This document shows, piece after piece, positions 5,230 through 11,699 of a stretch of 11,770 bases of DNA. The stretch lies in the NCBI GenBank assembly GCA_043806415.1, contig JAZDHB010000063.1:1-11770 (forward strand), read 5' to 3'. Positions within the stretch are counted from its first letter, which is position 1; each line of letters begins with the position of its first letter. A program made the translations under genes and the position numbers. This DNA comes from CAIXYX01 sp043806415. GTDB taxonomy: Archaea; Micrarchaeota; Micrarchaeia; Anstonellales; Anstonellaceae. The notes under the pieces were generated by a model. That model did no database searches, was not told the origin of the DNA, and saw only the letters and a list, made by a program, of their open reading frames with translations.

Positions 5230-6792
5230 TTATTTTTTCTTCTCTTTAGGGGCCTTGAAATTCAGGAGATAGTCCAGCGAAAGCCGCACCCCCACGCCCG
5301 TGCCGCCCGGGCAGAGGCCGGCGCGGGATTTGGCGGAGTCGGCCGTTCCGGCGATGTCGATGTGCGCCCATGCGCGCTCGCCCACGAACGACTTGAGGAA
5401 GGATGCGCCGGCCGTGGTGCCGGCCTGTCCGCTCTCGCCGGTGTTCTTGAGGGAGGCAATCTCGCTCTTGACTTTCTCGTCGTATTCGGGCCAGAGGGGG
5501 AGGCGCCAGAGCCGCTCGCCCACGCGCTCGCCGCTGGACGTGAGGGCCAAGACGAGCGAGTCGTCCTCGCTCAGTATGCCGGAGGCTAAATCACCCAGGG
5601 CCACCACGCACGCGCCGGTGAGGGTGGCGAAGTCGATCATGACGGCGGGGTCGTATTTCTTGGAGGTGTAGGCGAGGGCGTCCGAGAGCACCACGCGCCC
5701 TTCCGCGTCCGTGTTGAGCACCTCGATGGTCTGGCCGTTGCAGGCCGTCACGATGTCGCCGGGCTTGTACGCCTTGCCAGACGGCATGTTCTCCACCAGC
5801 GCGGCCACGCCCACGACGTTGAGCTTGAGGCCCAGTTTGGAGCAGGCCGAGAGGGCGCCGATGGCGGCGCATGCGCCGGACTTGTCGAATTTCATCGCGT
5901 CCATCTTCTGCGCCGGCTTTATCGAGATGCCGCCCGAGTCGAAGGTGACGCCCTTGCCCACGAGGGCCGCGTCCCAGCCTTTTTTCGAGGGGTTGCCCCG
6001 GTACTCGAGCAGCACCAGTCTGGGCTCTTGGTCCGAGCCGGAGGCGACGGAGAGGAGGGCGTTCATCTTCTCCTTTTCCATCTGGGGCTTGGAGAGGACG
6101 GTGCACTTGAGCGAGGAGGCTTTCGCCATCTTGCGGGCCTGATCCGCCACGTAGGCGGGCGTGGCCACGTTGGAGGGCTCGTTCTGGATCGAGCGGGTGA
6201 AATTGGCCGCCTCGCCCAGGACGACGCCGCGCGCGAGGGCGGCGCGCAGGGCCGGGAGGATGGAGGACTTCGCGGGCGGAGCGGGCACCAGTAAGAGCGT
6301 TTCGATCGCCGGTTTGGGGGGCGAATCCTTTTCGCGCGACTTGTATTTGTCGAATGCGTAATCCGCCATGGTAAGCTGGCTGGCGAGGGCATACACGAAT
6401 CCATCCGGAGGCATGCCGACCGGGCCGGCGGGAAGGAGGAGGGCGACGGACTTGCACCGGGCCGACTTGAGCGCGTTGAGGGCGTTCGCGTAGGAGGCGA
6501 TGAGCGCGTGCGGGTTGCACTTGTTTTTCTCGCCCAGGCCCAGGAAAAGGACGATGCGCGAATCGGGCGCGGTGCGGAGCATGTTTTCATTTCCGGGTTT
6601 TTTCTTCCCGAAAGCGGGCAGGCGCAGGCTGGCCGTCTGCCCGGGCGCACCCGTGAATTCGTGGGGCGCGAACGAATCCTGCGCCCAAGGCGGCAGGACG
6701 GATTTTCCCTTCGCTCCCGCGTTTGGCATCGACCAGAAAGGCAGGATGACGCCTTCTGATTTTGCCAGCCGTTCGTTGATTTCTATTTTCAT
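5230..6792 (-). CDS. pepA: Leucyl aminopeptidase, M17 family
   Basis: This cytosolic metallo-aminopeptidase removes N-terminal residues from peptides and normally acts as a hexamer with two metals per subunit. All catalytic positions align with E. coli PepA at a constant offset (numbering from the start chosen here): K280 and D285 in VGKGVTFDSGG, K292 in ISIKPAQ, D303 in MKFDKSG, and D362, E364 and R366 in NTDAEGR. The N-terminal third is a diverged M17 N-domain. I chose ATG 6792 because GGTGG lies five nt before it; an upstream ATG at 6804 would add four residues. It follows the VIT-family gene by a short AT-rich gap and ends the carS operon. The extreme C-terminus is lysine-rich (APKEKKK). 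Confidence 0.95.
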   Translation of the reverse strand: MKIEINERLAKSEGVILPFWSMPNAGAKGKSVLPPWAQDSFAPHEFTGAPGQTASLRLPAFGKKKPGNENMLRTAPDSRIVLFLGLGEKNKCNPHALIASYANALNALKSARCKSVALLLPAGPVGMPPDGFVYALASQLTMADYAFDKYKSREKDSPPKPAIETLLLVPAPPAKSSILPALRAALARGVVLGEAANFTRSIQNEPSNVATPAYVADQARKMAKASSLKCTVLSKPQMEKEKMNALLSVASGSDQEPRLVLLEYRGNPSKKGWDAALVGKGVTFDSGGISIKPAQKMDAMKFDKSGACAAIGALSACSKLGLKLNVVGVAALVENMPSGKAYKPGDIVTACNGQTIEVLNTDAEGRVVLSDALAYTSKKYDPAVMIDFATLTGACVVALGDLASGILSEDDSLVLALTSSGERVGERLWRLPLWPEYDEKVKSEIASLKNTGESGQAGTTAGASFLKSFVGERAWAHIDIAGTADSAKSRAGLCPGGTGVGVRLSLDYLLNFKAPKEKKK

Positions 6793-6820
6793 GACAACCA
6801 CCATTTTATTATTTTTCTTT

Positions 6821-7780
6821 TCAGGCGATGTTCACGCCCAGCCACGAGCCGATGAGATAGCCGCCCAAGGCGGCCGCGCCGCCCACGAGCGCCATCTCGA
6901 GGGCCGATTTCCACCATGAGCCCGTCGTGATCTTGGCCTTGAGAGCGCCCGCGAGGGCGAGGACGAGCAGCGAGAAGGCCACGCTGACGGGCATGGCCGG
7001 CCCGACGGTCAGGAACAGGAACGGGATGAGGGGCAAAAACGAACCGACGAAGGAAGCAAGGCCCACCACGAAGGCCTCGGAATAGGGGTTGACGAATTCG
7101 CTCTCGTAGAGCCCGAGCTCCTCGTGCATCATGGTTTCGAGCCAGAGCTTCTCGTCCGAGCAGATCTGGTCGGTGATCGTCTTTAGCGCGGCCCCCCGGA
7201 ACCCTTTCTTGTAGTAGATGATCTCGACCTCCTTTCTCTCGACGTCGGGCACCTCTTTTATCTCGCGCTTCTCCTGCTCCACCATGGCCCAGTAATGGTC
7301 CTGGGCCGCGCGCGCGGACGTGTAGGCCACGGCGGCCATGGACAAGGATTCGGCGAAGGCGGCCGCGATGCCGGAGATGATGACGATGCGCGTCTCAGAG
7401 GTGGCCGCGGCCACGCCCAGGAGGATGCCCAGCACGTTGACCAGCCCGTCCTGCCCGCCCAGCACGATCTGCCTGAAGAGGCCCGGCACGCTGGAGGACG
7501 CCTGCTCGATCGAGTCGTGGTGGCGCTTCTCAAGCGCGTGAGACGAGAGCGAAGGCTCGGCGCGCTGCGAGAAAGCGAGGCGGTGGATGGGCGAGAGATG
7601 TTTTTCGGCCGGAGGCTTGGGGGCGGGCTTGGCCGTCGGGCGCAAAACGGACGTGGCCGGCGGGCGGAGCGCGGGCTCGGCAATCGGGCGCGACGCGGAA
7701 TGGACGGACGCGCCGGGCGCGGATTTTGGCGTCGGGCGCAACGCGGGCGCGGCCGCCTGGTTCGATTTGTTTTTTTTCAA
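6821..7780 (-). CDS. VIT1/CCC1-family metal (iron/manganese) transporter with Pro/Ala-rich N-terminal extension
   Basis: The last 220 residues form a VIT1/CCC1 transporter, which moves Fe2+ or Mn2+ across a membrane by proton exchange. The first helix carries IVLGGQDGLVNVLGI with the conserved Asp (D111). The second holds AESLSMAAVAY. A cytosolic metal-binding stretch rich in Glu (about residues 168-228, ending HEELGLYESEF) precedes three more helices. Residues 1-95 are unusual: a disordered Pro/Ala/Arg-rich tail with imperfect repeats (ALRPTPK, ALRPPAT, VLRPTAK). The start is TTG 7780, placed four nt after GGTGA that overlaps the carS stop. An ATG at 7785 is out of frame. It is therefore translationally coupled to carS. 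Substrate choice is inferred from the family. Confidence 0.9.
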   Translation of the reverse strand: MKKNKSNQAAAPALRPTPKSAPGASVHSASRPIAEPALRPPATSVLRPTAKPAPKPPAEKHLSPIHRLAFSQRAEPSLSSHALEKRHHDSIEQASSSVPGLFRQIVLGGQDGLVNVLGILLGVAAATSETRIVIISGIAAAFAESLSMAAVAYTSARAAQDHYWAMVEQEKREIKEVPDVERKEVEIIYYKKGFRGAALKTITDQICSDEKLWLETMMHEELGLYESEFVNPYSEAFVVGLASFVGSFLPLIPFLFLTVGPAMPVSVAFSLLVLALAGALKAKITTGSWWKSALEMALVGGAAALGGYLIGSWLGVNIA

Positions 7781-7784
7781 TCCA

Positions 7785-8363
7785 TCACCACGGGACTTTC
7801 TTGATGCCCCACGAATGCGCCAACAGGTTGGCGAGCCGGTGCACCAAGTACGTGAACGCGAAGAGGAAGGCCAGCAGGTAGGGATTGGAGGCGATCGAGA
7901 GGCCCAGCGGCTGCACCAGGAGCAGCGCGACGGCGAGGAAAGTCAGCTGGTCCCAGATGAAGGAGGGCTGGCCGGCCCCGAATCCCCGCCGGCGCTTGAT
8001 GAACGAGCCGAGCAGGTCGCCGGCGAGGGCGCCGATGCACAGCAGGAAGCCGGAGAGGAGGTAATAGGAAGCTTGTCCGGCGAAGAGGTCGAAGGGCGTC
8101 CCGCGCAGGAGGTGGGCCTCCAGCACAGCGCAGAGCATGCCGGCCGACAGCCCGCCCACGAGGCCCAGCCAGGTCTTGCTCGGACCGAAGACCGGCCGCC
8201 CGTCCCATAAGCGGATGCCCCGGTCGATTGGGTAGAGTCCGCCCAGGAGCACCGGCGCGGCGTTGGCCACGTAGGCAGGCAGGATGAAGAGGAGCAGGAG
8301 CAGGACCTGCTGGCCGCTCTGGCCGAACAGAAGATAGATGCTTGAGATATCCGTGAGCCACAC
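7785..8363 (-). CDS. carS: CDP-archaeol synthase
   Basis: This 192-aa integral membrane enzyme activates 2,3-di-O-geranylgeranylglyceryl phosphate with CTP to give CDP-archaeol, the precursor of archaeal phospholipids. Signatures are LWDGRPVFGPSKTWLG (about residues 52-67) and the CDP-alcohol/CTP-binding block GALAGDLLGSFIKRRRG, then PSFIWDQ (about 111-139). About five hydrophobic membrane segments are visible. The start is GTG 8363, with a TATA box about 28 nt upstream and no Shine-Dalgarno, so the mRNA is probably leaderless. It is the first gene of a three-gene operon with a VIT transporter and pepA. The length is typical for the family. Confidence 0.94.
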   Translation of the reverse strand: MWLTDISSIYLLFGQSGQQVLLLLLFILPAYVANAAPVLLGGLYPIDRGIRLWDGRPVFGPSKTWLGLVGGLSAGMLCAVLEAHLLRGTPFDLFAGQASYYLLSGFLLCIGALAGDLLGSFIKRRRGFGAGQPSFIWDQLTFLAVALLLVQPLGLSIASNPYLLAFLFAFTYLVHRLANLLAHSWGIKKVPW

Positions 8364-8387
8364 CCCGGGGATATCTCTTAGGTCAAA

Positions 8388-8395
8388 TTTATTAA
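8388..8395 (-). promoter_or_regulatory. carS: TATA box of the carS operon
   Basis: Read on the minus strand, TTAATAAA is centred about 28 nt upstream of the GTG start at 8363. This predicts transcription starting at or a few nt before the start codon, giving an essentially leaderless message. Confidence 0.6.
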
Positions 8396-8506
8396 CATTG
8401 CAACGCCAACCTTTTCCATAGACAGGGCAAGGGGCGCCGACAGTCGGAAAAAAGGGAAAAAAACAACCGGCCTGGATTCAGATGGGCGGACGCGTGCGCC
8501 CCACGC

Positions 8507-8515
8507 CATAAAAAC
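8507..8515 (+). promoter_or_regulatory. TATA box of the Cys-rich surface protein gene
   Basis: CATAAAAAC stands out in GC-rich surroundings. With 26-nt spacing it predicts a start near 8537, leaving a leader of about 17 nt before ATG 8554. It faces away from the carS promoter within the same 190-nt gap. Confidence 0.5.
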
Positions 8516-8553
8516 GGGCGGCGCGCGAAAAACGAGCGAATGGGTTTTGGATT

Positions 8554-9177
8554 ATGCAGAAAGGATACTGGCCCCTCTTGATCGTGGTCCTGGTCGCCCT
8601 TATCGCCTACGCGTTCGTGCTTCTCGCCCAGGCCCAGCCGGGCGGCGTGGGCGGAGGATACGCGTATTACACGCCCGCCGTCGGGACGGATGGCGCGGGC
8701 GCTCTTAACCCCGGGCTGCGCATCAGCCTCTCGGCGGACCGCGCGATCGGCGGGCAGGCGGTGGCCGTGGACATCCTGGCGGGGGACTGCGCCCAAGGCG
8801 GGGCGCTGGAGGTCGTGCACAACGGGCAGGTCGTCGCCCGCAATCTCACGCTGGGAGGGGACACGCTCTCCGTGCCGCTGGTGGCGCAGAACGGCGACAA
8901 TCTCGTGCAGGTGTCCGGAGCCGGATGCTCGGCCAACCTCGAATTCATGGCCGGACCGGCCGAATGCGCCGTCGGCGCGAACCGCACCTGTCCCATGCCG
9001 AACAACTGCCCGGGCGTGCAGGCCTGCCAGGGCGGACTGTGGTCGGACTGCCAGAGCCTGGAGCACATCTGCCGGCCGGGAAGGCAGGTGCCCTGCGACC
9101 TGGATGCCTGCTCGTTCGGGGTGAGCATATGCAATTCGTGCGGCACGGGCTGGGGGCCGTGCGTGGCGCCGCAATAA
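8554..9177 (+). CDS. Membrane-anchored or secreted Cys-rich protein with tandem Cys repeats (207 aa)
   Basis: This protein has no family name I can give. Residues 5-28 form a hydrophobic N-terminal segment (signal peptide or anchor). A small beta-rich domain follows (about 50-132) with two cysteines (C79, C125) that could form a disulfide. The C-terminal 70 residues contain eleven cysteines in two tandem units. The first is C138-x7-C-x5-C-x5-C-x7-C166 (with CQGGLWSDC). The second is C173-x7-C-x4-C-x6-C-x2-C-x6-C203 (with CGTGWGPC). Cysteine modules with a GxW-xx-C end are seen in extracellular proteins, so I infer a disulfide-stabilised surface protein, perhaps for adhesion. The start ATG 8554 follows a TATA box by about 40 nt. 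Confidence 0.8.
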   Translation: MQKGYWPLLIVVLVALIAYAFVLLAQAQPGGVGGGYAYYTPAVGTDGAGALNPGLRISLSADRAIGGQAVAVDILAGDCAQGGALEVVHNGQVVARNLTLGGDTLSVPLVAQNGDNLVQVSGAGCSANLEFMAGPAECAVGANRTCPMPNNCPGVQACQGGLWSDCQSLEHICRPGRQVPCDLDACSFGVSICNSCGTGWGPCVAPQ

Positions 9178-9249
9178 CGGACAGATGGTGCCGCGATAGC
9201 AGACAGAACATGGGGATCATGCAAACATTTGATTTCCACGGGGGATTTT

Positions 9250-9876
9250 ATGTCAAAAAAACAAAGGAGGCCGGAGAGCAATTCCGTACGCTGGCCCGCG
9301 TACTCGCCGAGGCTCAAGCGCGGCCCGGCCGTCATACTGCCCAAGGATTTCGGCATGATCGTCGCGCTCTCAGGCATCGAGCGGGAGAGCAAGGTGCTGG
9401 ACGCGGGCGCGGGCTCGGGCTGGCTGGCCGTGCAGCTGGGGCGCCTCGTGAAGAAGGTGGTGAGCTACGAGTATCGGGATGAATTCGCGAAAATCGCGAC
9501 CGGCAACGCCAAACGGATGGGCCTCGAGAACGTGGAGGTGAGGCTGCGGGACGTCATCCGGGACGGATTCGACGAGCAGGACGCGGACCTGGTGTGCCTG
9601 GATTTCGCGGATTCGGACAAGGCCGTCGGCCATGCCTTCGCCTCGCTCAAGGAAGGCGGGACGCTGGTGGGGTATCTGCCTCACGCCGAGCAGCTCAAGG
9701 CGTTCGTGCTCGCGGGGCAGGCGGCCGGATTCTCGGACTGGTATTGCATCGAATGCAATTTGCGCGAGATCCTGGTGCGCGAGGCGGGCGTGAGGCCGGC
9801 CAACACGGGATTGACGCACACGGGCTATTTGGCATTCGGGCGGAAAAAAGCGATGCCGCAAAAAGGAATGGCGTGA
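9250..9876 (+). CDS. trmI: tRNA (adenine-N1)-methyltransferase, TrmI-like, short form
   Basis: This 208-aa SAM-dependent methyltransferase resembles archaeal TrmI, which makes m1A57/58 in the tRNA T-loop. Evidence includes the pre-motif RGPAVILPKDFGMIV (about residues 24-38) and motif I, VLDAGAGSGWLA (49-60). An acidic SAM ribose contact follows (SYEYRDEF). The family C-terminal signature is REILVREAGVRPANTGLTHT, then GYLAFGRKK. The start ATG 9250 is chosen because GGGGGAT directly precedes it; an in-frame start 21 nt upstream lacks this. Only about 23 residues precede the catalytic block, so most of the usual N-terminal beta domain is missing. The usual LPDP-like motif reads LDFADSD. It is probably co-transcribed with the Cys-rich gene 72 nt upstream. 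A related methyltransferase with another target is the alternative. Confidence 0.82.
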   Translation: MSKKQRRPESNSVRWPAYSPRLKRGPAVILPKDFGMIVALSGIERESKVLDAGAGSGWLAVQLGRLVKKVVSYEYRDEFAKIATGNAKRMGLENVEVRLRDVIRDGFDEQDADLVCLDFADSDKAVGHAFASLKEGGTLVGYLPHAEQLKAFVLAGQAAGFSDWYCIECNLREILVREAGVRPANTGLTHTGYLAFGRKKAMPQKGMA

Positions 9877-9920
9877 ATTGCGATTTCGCGCCCGCAGGAA
9901 AGGCGGCCCGGACGCGCTTC

Positions 9921-10880
9921 TCAACCCAGCACGGCGTTGAAGAGCAGGCCCACCAGCACGAAGGAGACGGCCAAAATGGAGATGAAGACGGCCAGCAGCT
10001 TGGGCTTCATCACCCGTCTTAGTATCATCATCTCGGGCAGGCTGAGCGCGGTGACGCTCATCATGAAGGCCAGCGCGGTGCCCATCGCCATCCCCTTGCC
10101 CATGAGCGCCTGCACGATCGGGATGACGCCGGCCGCGTTGGAATAGAGCGGCACGCCGACGAGGACGGCCATGACGACGGCGAAGGGATTGCCACGCCCC
10201 GCGACGCCGGCCAGCCAGTCCACCGGCGCGAATCCGTGGATGAGCGCGCCCAGCCCCACTCCGATAAGCACATAAGGCCCGACCTGACCCAGCAGATGCA
10301 GCGTCTGCTCCCATGCGAATCCAAGGCGCTGCCTCCAGTCCATGCGCACTTTTTTGAAATACAGGCTCGCTTCGCGCGCGTCCAATGGCTCGAGCTCGTT
10401 CTCCAGATGCAGCCTCCCGATGATGAGGCCGGCGATGACGGCCACCGCCAGGCCGGTCAGCACGTAGAGCAGGGCCACCTGCCAGCCGAAGAGCGCGAGA
10501 AGGAGGGCCAGGGCCACCTCATTGATCAGGGGGGAGGCCACGAGGAAGGAGAAGGTGACGCCCAGCGGCACGCCGGATCGCACGAAACCGATGAACAGGG
10601 GGACGGCCGAGCAGGAGCAGAACGGCGTGGGGATGCCCAGGAGGGCGGCCAGCACGTTTCCGACCCCCTCGCGCCGCCCGCCGAGCCATTTGCGCACCCG
10701 CTCGCGGCTGATGAAGGTGCGCAAGATGGAGACGAGGAATATCATGATGACGAGCAGGAGAAGCACTTTGAGCGAATCGTAGATGAAGAAGGAGAGGGCA
10801 TCGCCCAAGCGTTCGCCGATCGGCAGGCGGAGGATGGAGTACACGAACTGATCGACTGAAGATTGGAGATGGTCTGCCAT
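9921..10880 (-). CDS. ArsP/DUF318-family permease
   Basis: This 319-aa membrane protein belongs to the ArsP-like permease family (COG0701), associated with export of organoarsenicals or other metal(loid)s. The family signature is clear: GIPTPFCSCSAVPLFIGFVR (about residues 82-101, with C88 and C90), then SPLINEVAL, and in the second half GVPLYSNAAGVIPI and MSVTALSLPEMM. About eight hydrophobic helices are visible in two halves, separated by a charged cytosolic loop (about 156-198). It is divergent from an ArsR repressor, with 51 nt between the starts, and is surely under its control. The ATG 10880 lies about 26 nt from an AT-rich box, so it is probably leaderless. The exact substrate is not visible in the sequence. 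Confidence 0.9.
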   Translation of the reverse strand: MADHLQSSVDQFVYSILRLPIGERLGDALSFFIYDSLKVLLLLVIMIFLVSILRTFISRERVRKWLGGRREGVGNVLAALLGIPTPFCSCSAVPLFIGFVRSGVPLGVTFSFLVASPLINEVALALLLALFGWQVALLYVLTGLAVAVIAGLIIGRLHLENELEPLDAREASLYFKKVRMDWRQRLGFAWEQTLHLLGQVGPYVLIGVGLGALIHGFAPVDWLAGVAGRGNPFAVVMAVLVGVPLYSNAAGVIPIVQALMGKGMAMGTALAFMMSVTALSLPEMMILRRVMKPKLLAVFISILAVSFVLVGLLFNAVLG

Positions 10881-10902
10881 GCGTAGATGGGACAGGCAAG
10901 CC

Positions 10903-10909
10903 TTTTAAT
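10903..10909. promoter_or_regulatory. Shared bidirectional TATA-like box between arsR and the permease
   Basis: TTTTAAT on plus, ATTAAAA on minus, is centred at 10906. That is 26 nt from the arsR ATG (10932) and 26 nt from the permease ATG (10880). A single near-symmetrical element is therefore at leaderless-promoter distance from both genes. Confidence 0.5.
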
Positions 10910-10910
10910 C

Positions 10911-10930
10911 ATATAAGTATTTACTTATAT
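10911..10930. promoter_or_regulatory. Palindromic operator (likely ArsR binding site)
   Basis: ATATAAGTA-TT-TACTTATAT is a perfect palindrome with 9-bp arms and 2-bp centre, ending one base before the arsR ATG. It resembles the AT-rich inverted repeats bound by ArsR/SmtB dimers. Lying between the shared TATA-like box and the arsR start, it could block polymerase on both sides. Confidence 0.7.
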
Positions 10931-10931
10931 T

Positions 10932-11192
10932 ATGAGAAAGAACCCGCTCTTGACGCTCCGCGCCCTGGCGGACCCCACCCGCTGGCGGATGCTCGCCCTC
11001 CTCTCGAAAAATGAGATCTGCGCCTGCCTTCTTCCCGCGCGCGTGCGCGTCTCGCAGCCCGCCGTGTCCCAGCACCTCTCCGTGCTGCTCGAGGCGGGAC
11101 TGGTCGATCTGCGCGTGGACGGGCGCAAGCGGCTTTACCGCCTTTCCGCACCGGGACGGCGGATTCTGATGAGTATCAAACGATGGGGATAG
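10932..11192 (+). CDS. arsR: ArsR-family metal(loid)-responsive repressor
   Basis: This 86-aa winged helix-turn-helix protein is a compact ArsR/SmtB repressor. The motif ADPTRWRMLALLSKNEICAC contains the family start and a CxC pair (C30, C32) equivalent to the ELCVCD metal(loid) site of E. coli ArsR. The recognition helix SQPAVSQHLSVLLEAGLV and the wing DGRKRLYRLS follow. Binding of arsenite, antimonite or another soft ligand would release DNA. It is shorter than many relatives, lacking much of the C-terminal helix. The ATG at 10932 has a TATA-like box 26 nt upstream and no Shine-Dalgarno, so it is probably leaderless and autoregulated through the adjoining palindrome. The inducer is inferred. 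Confidence 0.93.
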   Translation: MRKNPLLTLRALADPTRWRMLALLSKNEICACLLPARVRVSQPAVSQHLSVLLEAGLVDLRVDGRKRLYRLSAPGRRILMSIKRWG

Positions 11193-11195
11193 AGA

Positions 11196-11204
11196 TTATA
11201 AATT
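11196..11204 (+). promoter_or_regulatory. TATA box of the tRNA-Leu gene
   Basis: TTATAAATT is centred about 26 nt upstream of the first base of the mature tRNA (G at 11226). It lies only 3 nt after the arsR stop. The spacing matches the one used by the leaderless protein genes in this window, which predicts transcription starting at or very near tRNA position 1. Confidence 0.6.
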
Positions 11205-11265
11205 CCGTGAATGCCTATTTTTATCGCAGGGGTAGCAAAGTCCGGTCAAATGCGCGGGACTTAAG

Positions 11266-11309
11266 GAAGCCTTTTTCTTTTCTTTGGCGATAGAAAAGAA
11301 AAAGCCTTC
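11266..11309 (+). repeat. Long hairpin inside the tRNA intron
   Basis: The left arm 11266-11283 (pyrimidine-rich) pairs with 11292-11309 (purine-rich). This makes 18 positions with one C/C mismatch around an 8-nt loop. The base of this hairpin uses 11267-11271, the same bases that form the inner helix of the splice motif, so the two folds compete. Confidence 0.7.
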
Positions 11310-11355
11310 AGGGAAAATGACAAGAATGGTCTTTGGAGCAATCGGGCTTTAAGAC
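11266..11355 (+). other. Archaeal tRNA intron (90 nt) with a bulge-helix-bulge splice motif
   Basis: A textbook bulge-helix-bulge can be drawn. The outer helix is CGGGA/TCCTG. The central helix is CTTA (11260-11263) with TAAG (11350-11353). Bulge 1 is AGG (11264-11266, cut after 11265) and bulge 2 is ACA (11354-11356, cut after 11355). The inner helix is AAGCC (11267-11271) with GGCTT (11345-11349). The splicing endonuclease would release 90 nt. I see no open reading frame or C/D guide boxes in it. Confidence 0.9.
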
Positions 11356-11421
11356 ATCCTGTGTCCTAGCGCCTTCATGGGTTCGAATCCCATCCCCTGC
11401 AATAGATACTCAGATGAGACC

Positions 11422-11664
11422 ATGACAGTTAATTTCTGGAGTACCGAAAGTAGATTATATGCAGAAATTGATGCTGCGGGCAAGCGAGGTAGATATGATT
11501 ATAAGAAAACAATCAATATTGGAGACGTCTGCTCGTTAGATTTCAAAGTTAATGATTTAACAAAGACACCATTAGAGAATAGTCGGGTCGTTGATCCTGA
11601 AAAATTTGTCGTAAGCCTGAATTTTAGAAACTTGACCTCGCCACTTGGTCCGCACGCCTGCTGA
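11422..11664 (+). CDS. Hypothetical protein in AT-rich DNA after the tRNA (80 aa)
   Basis: I do not recognise this protein. The frame is open from inside the tRNA, but ATG 11422 is the first plausible start beyond it, giving 80 residues (MTVNFWSTESRLYAEIDAAG onwards). It looks beta-rich and soluble, with a short C-terminus ending PHAC, and no membrane segment. Neither a good Shine-Dalgarno nor a TATA box is visible, since the upstream space is the tRNA itself. Base composition is visibly more AT-rich than the genes before the tRNA, and codons end in A or T much more often. This suggests acquired DNA or the remnant of an integrated element. It may be truncated or not expressed. Confidence 0.45.
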   Translation: MTVNFWSTESRLYAEIDAAGKRGRYDYKKTINIGDVCSLDFKVNDLTKTPLENSRVVDPEKFVVSLNFRNLTSPLGPHAC

Positions 11665-11699
11665 CAAAACCGCTTATTCTCTCCTGACCCTATTTGACA

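Larger units (their letters stand above)
11226..11401 (+). tRNA. tRNA-Leu (anticodon UAA), intron-containing
   Basis: The acceptor stem GCAGGGG (11226-11232) pairs with CCCCTGC (11394-11400), followed by discriminator A and no encoded CCA. The D arm is GCA/TGC with GG in the loop. The anticodon stem CGGGA (11255-11259) pairs with TCCTG (11357-11361), and the spliced loop CTTAAGA has the anticodon TAA at 11262-11264. The T arm is ATGGG-TTCGAAT-CCCAT (11377-11393). A 15-nt variable arm (11362-11376) fits a class II leucine tRNA. The exons are 11226-11265 and 11356-11401, split at the canonical 37/38 position. A TATA box lies about 26 nt before G1. Confidence 0.93.

Noticed and set aside
5591..6520. 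A 309-aa open frame overlapping pepA on the same strand in another frame
   Set aside because: pepA has every catalytic residue in the right place. The alternative product is Arg/Gly/Pro-rich, as expected from reading GC-rich codons out of frame.
8392..9174. A 260-aa minus-strand open frame opposite the Cys-rich surface protein
   Set aside because: The plus-strand gene has a membrane segment and ordered cysteine repeats. The antisense product has no such signs and would run through the carS promoter.
9370..10314. A 314-aa minus-strand open frame spanning the TrmI-like gene and part of the permease
   Set aside because: Both overlapped genes show strong family motifs. This frame is a GC-driven shadow.
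11266..11355. The tRNA intron as a C/D box guide RNA, as in some archaeal tRNA-Trp introns
   Set aside because: I do not see paired C (RTGATGA) and D (CTGA) boxes at sensible spacing.
11377..11421. In-frame start inside the tRNA T arm for the small downstream ORF
   Set aside because: It would need translation of tRNA sequence. The ATG at 11422 is a simpler start.
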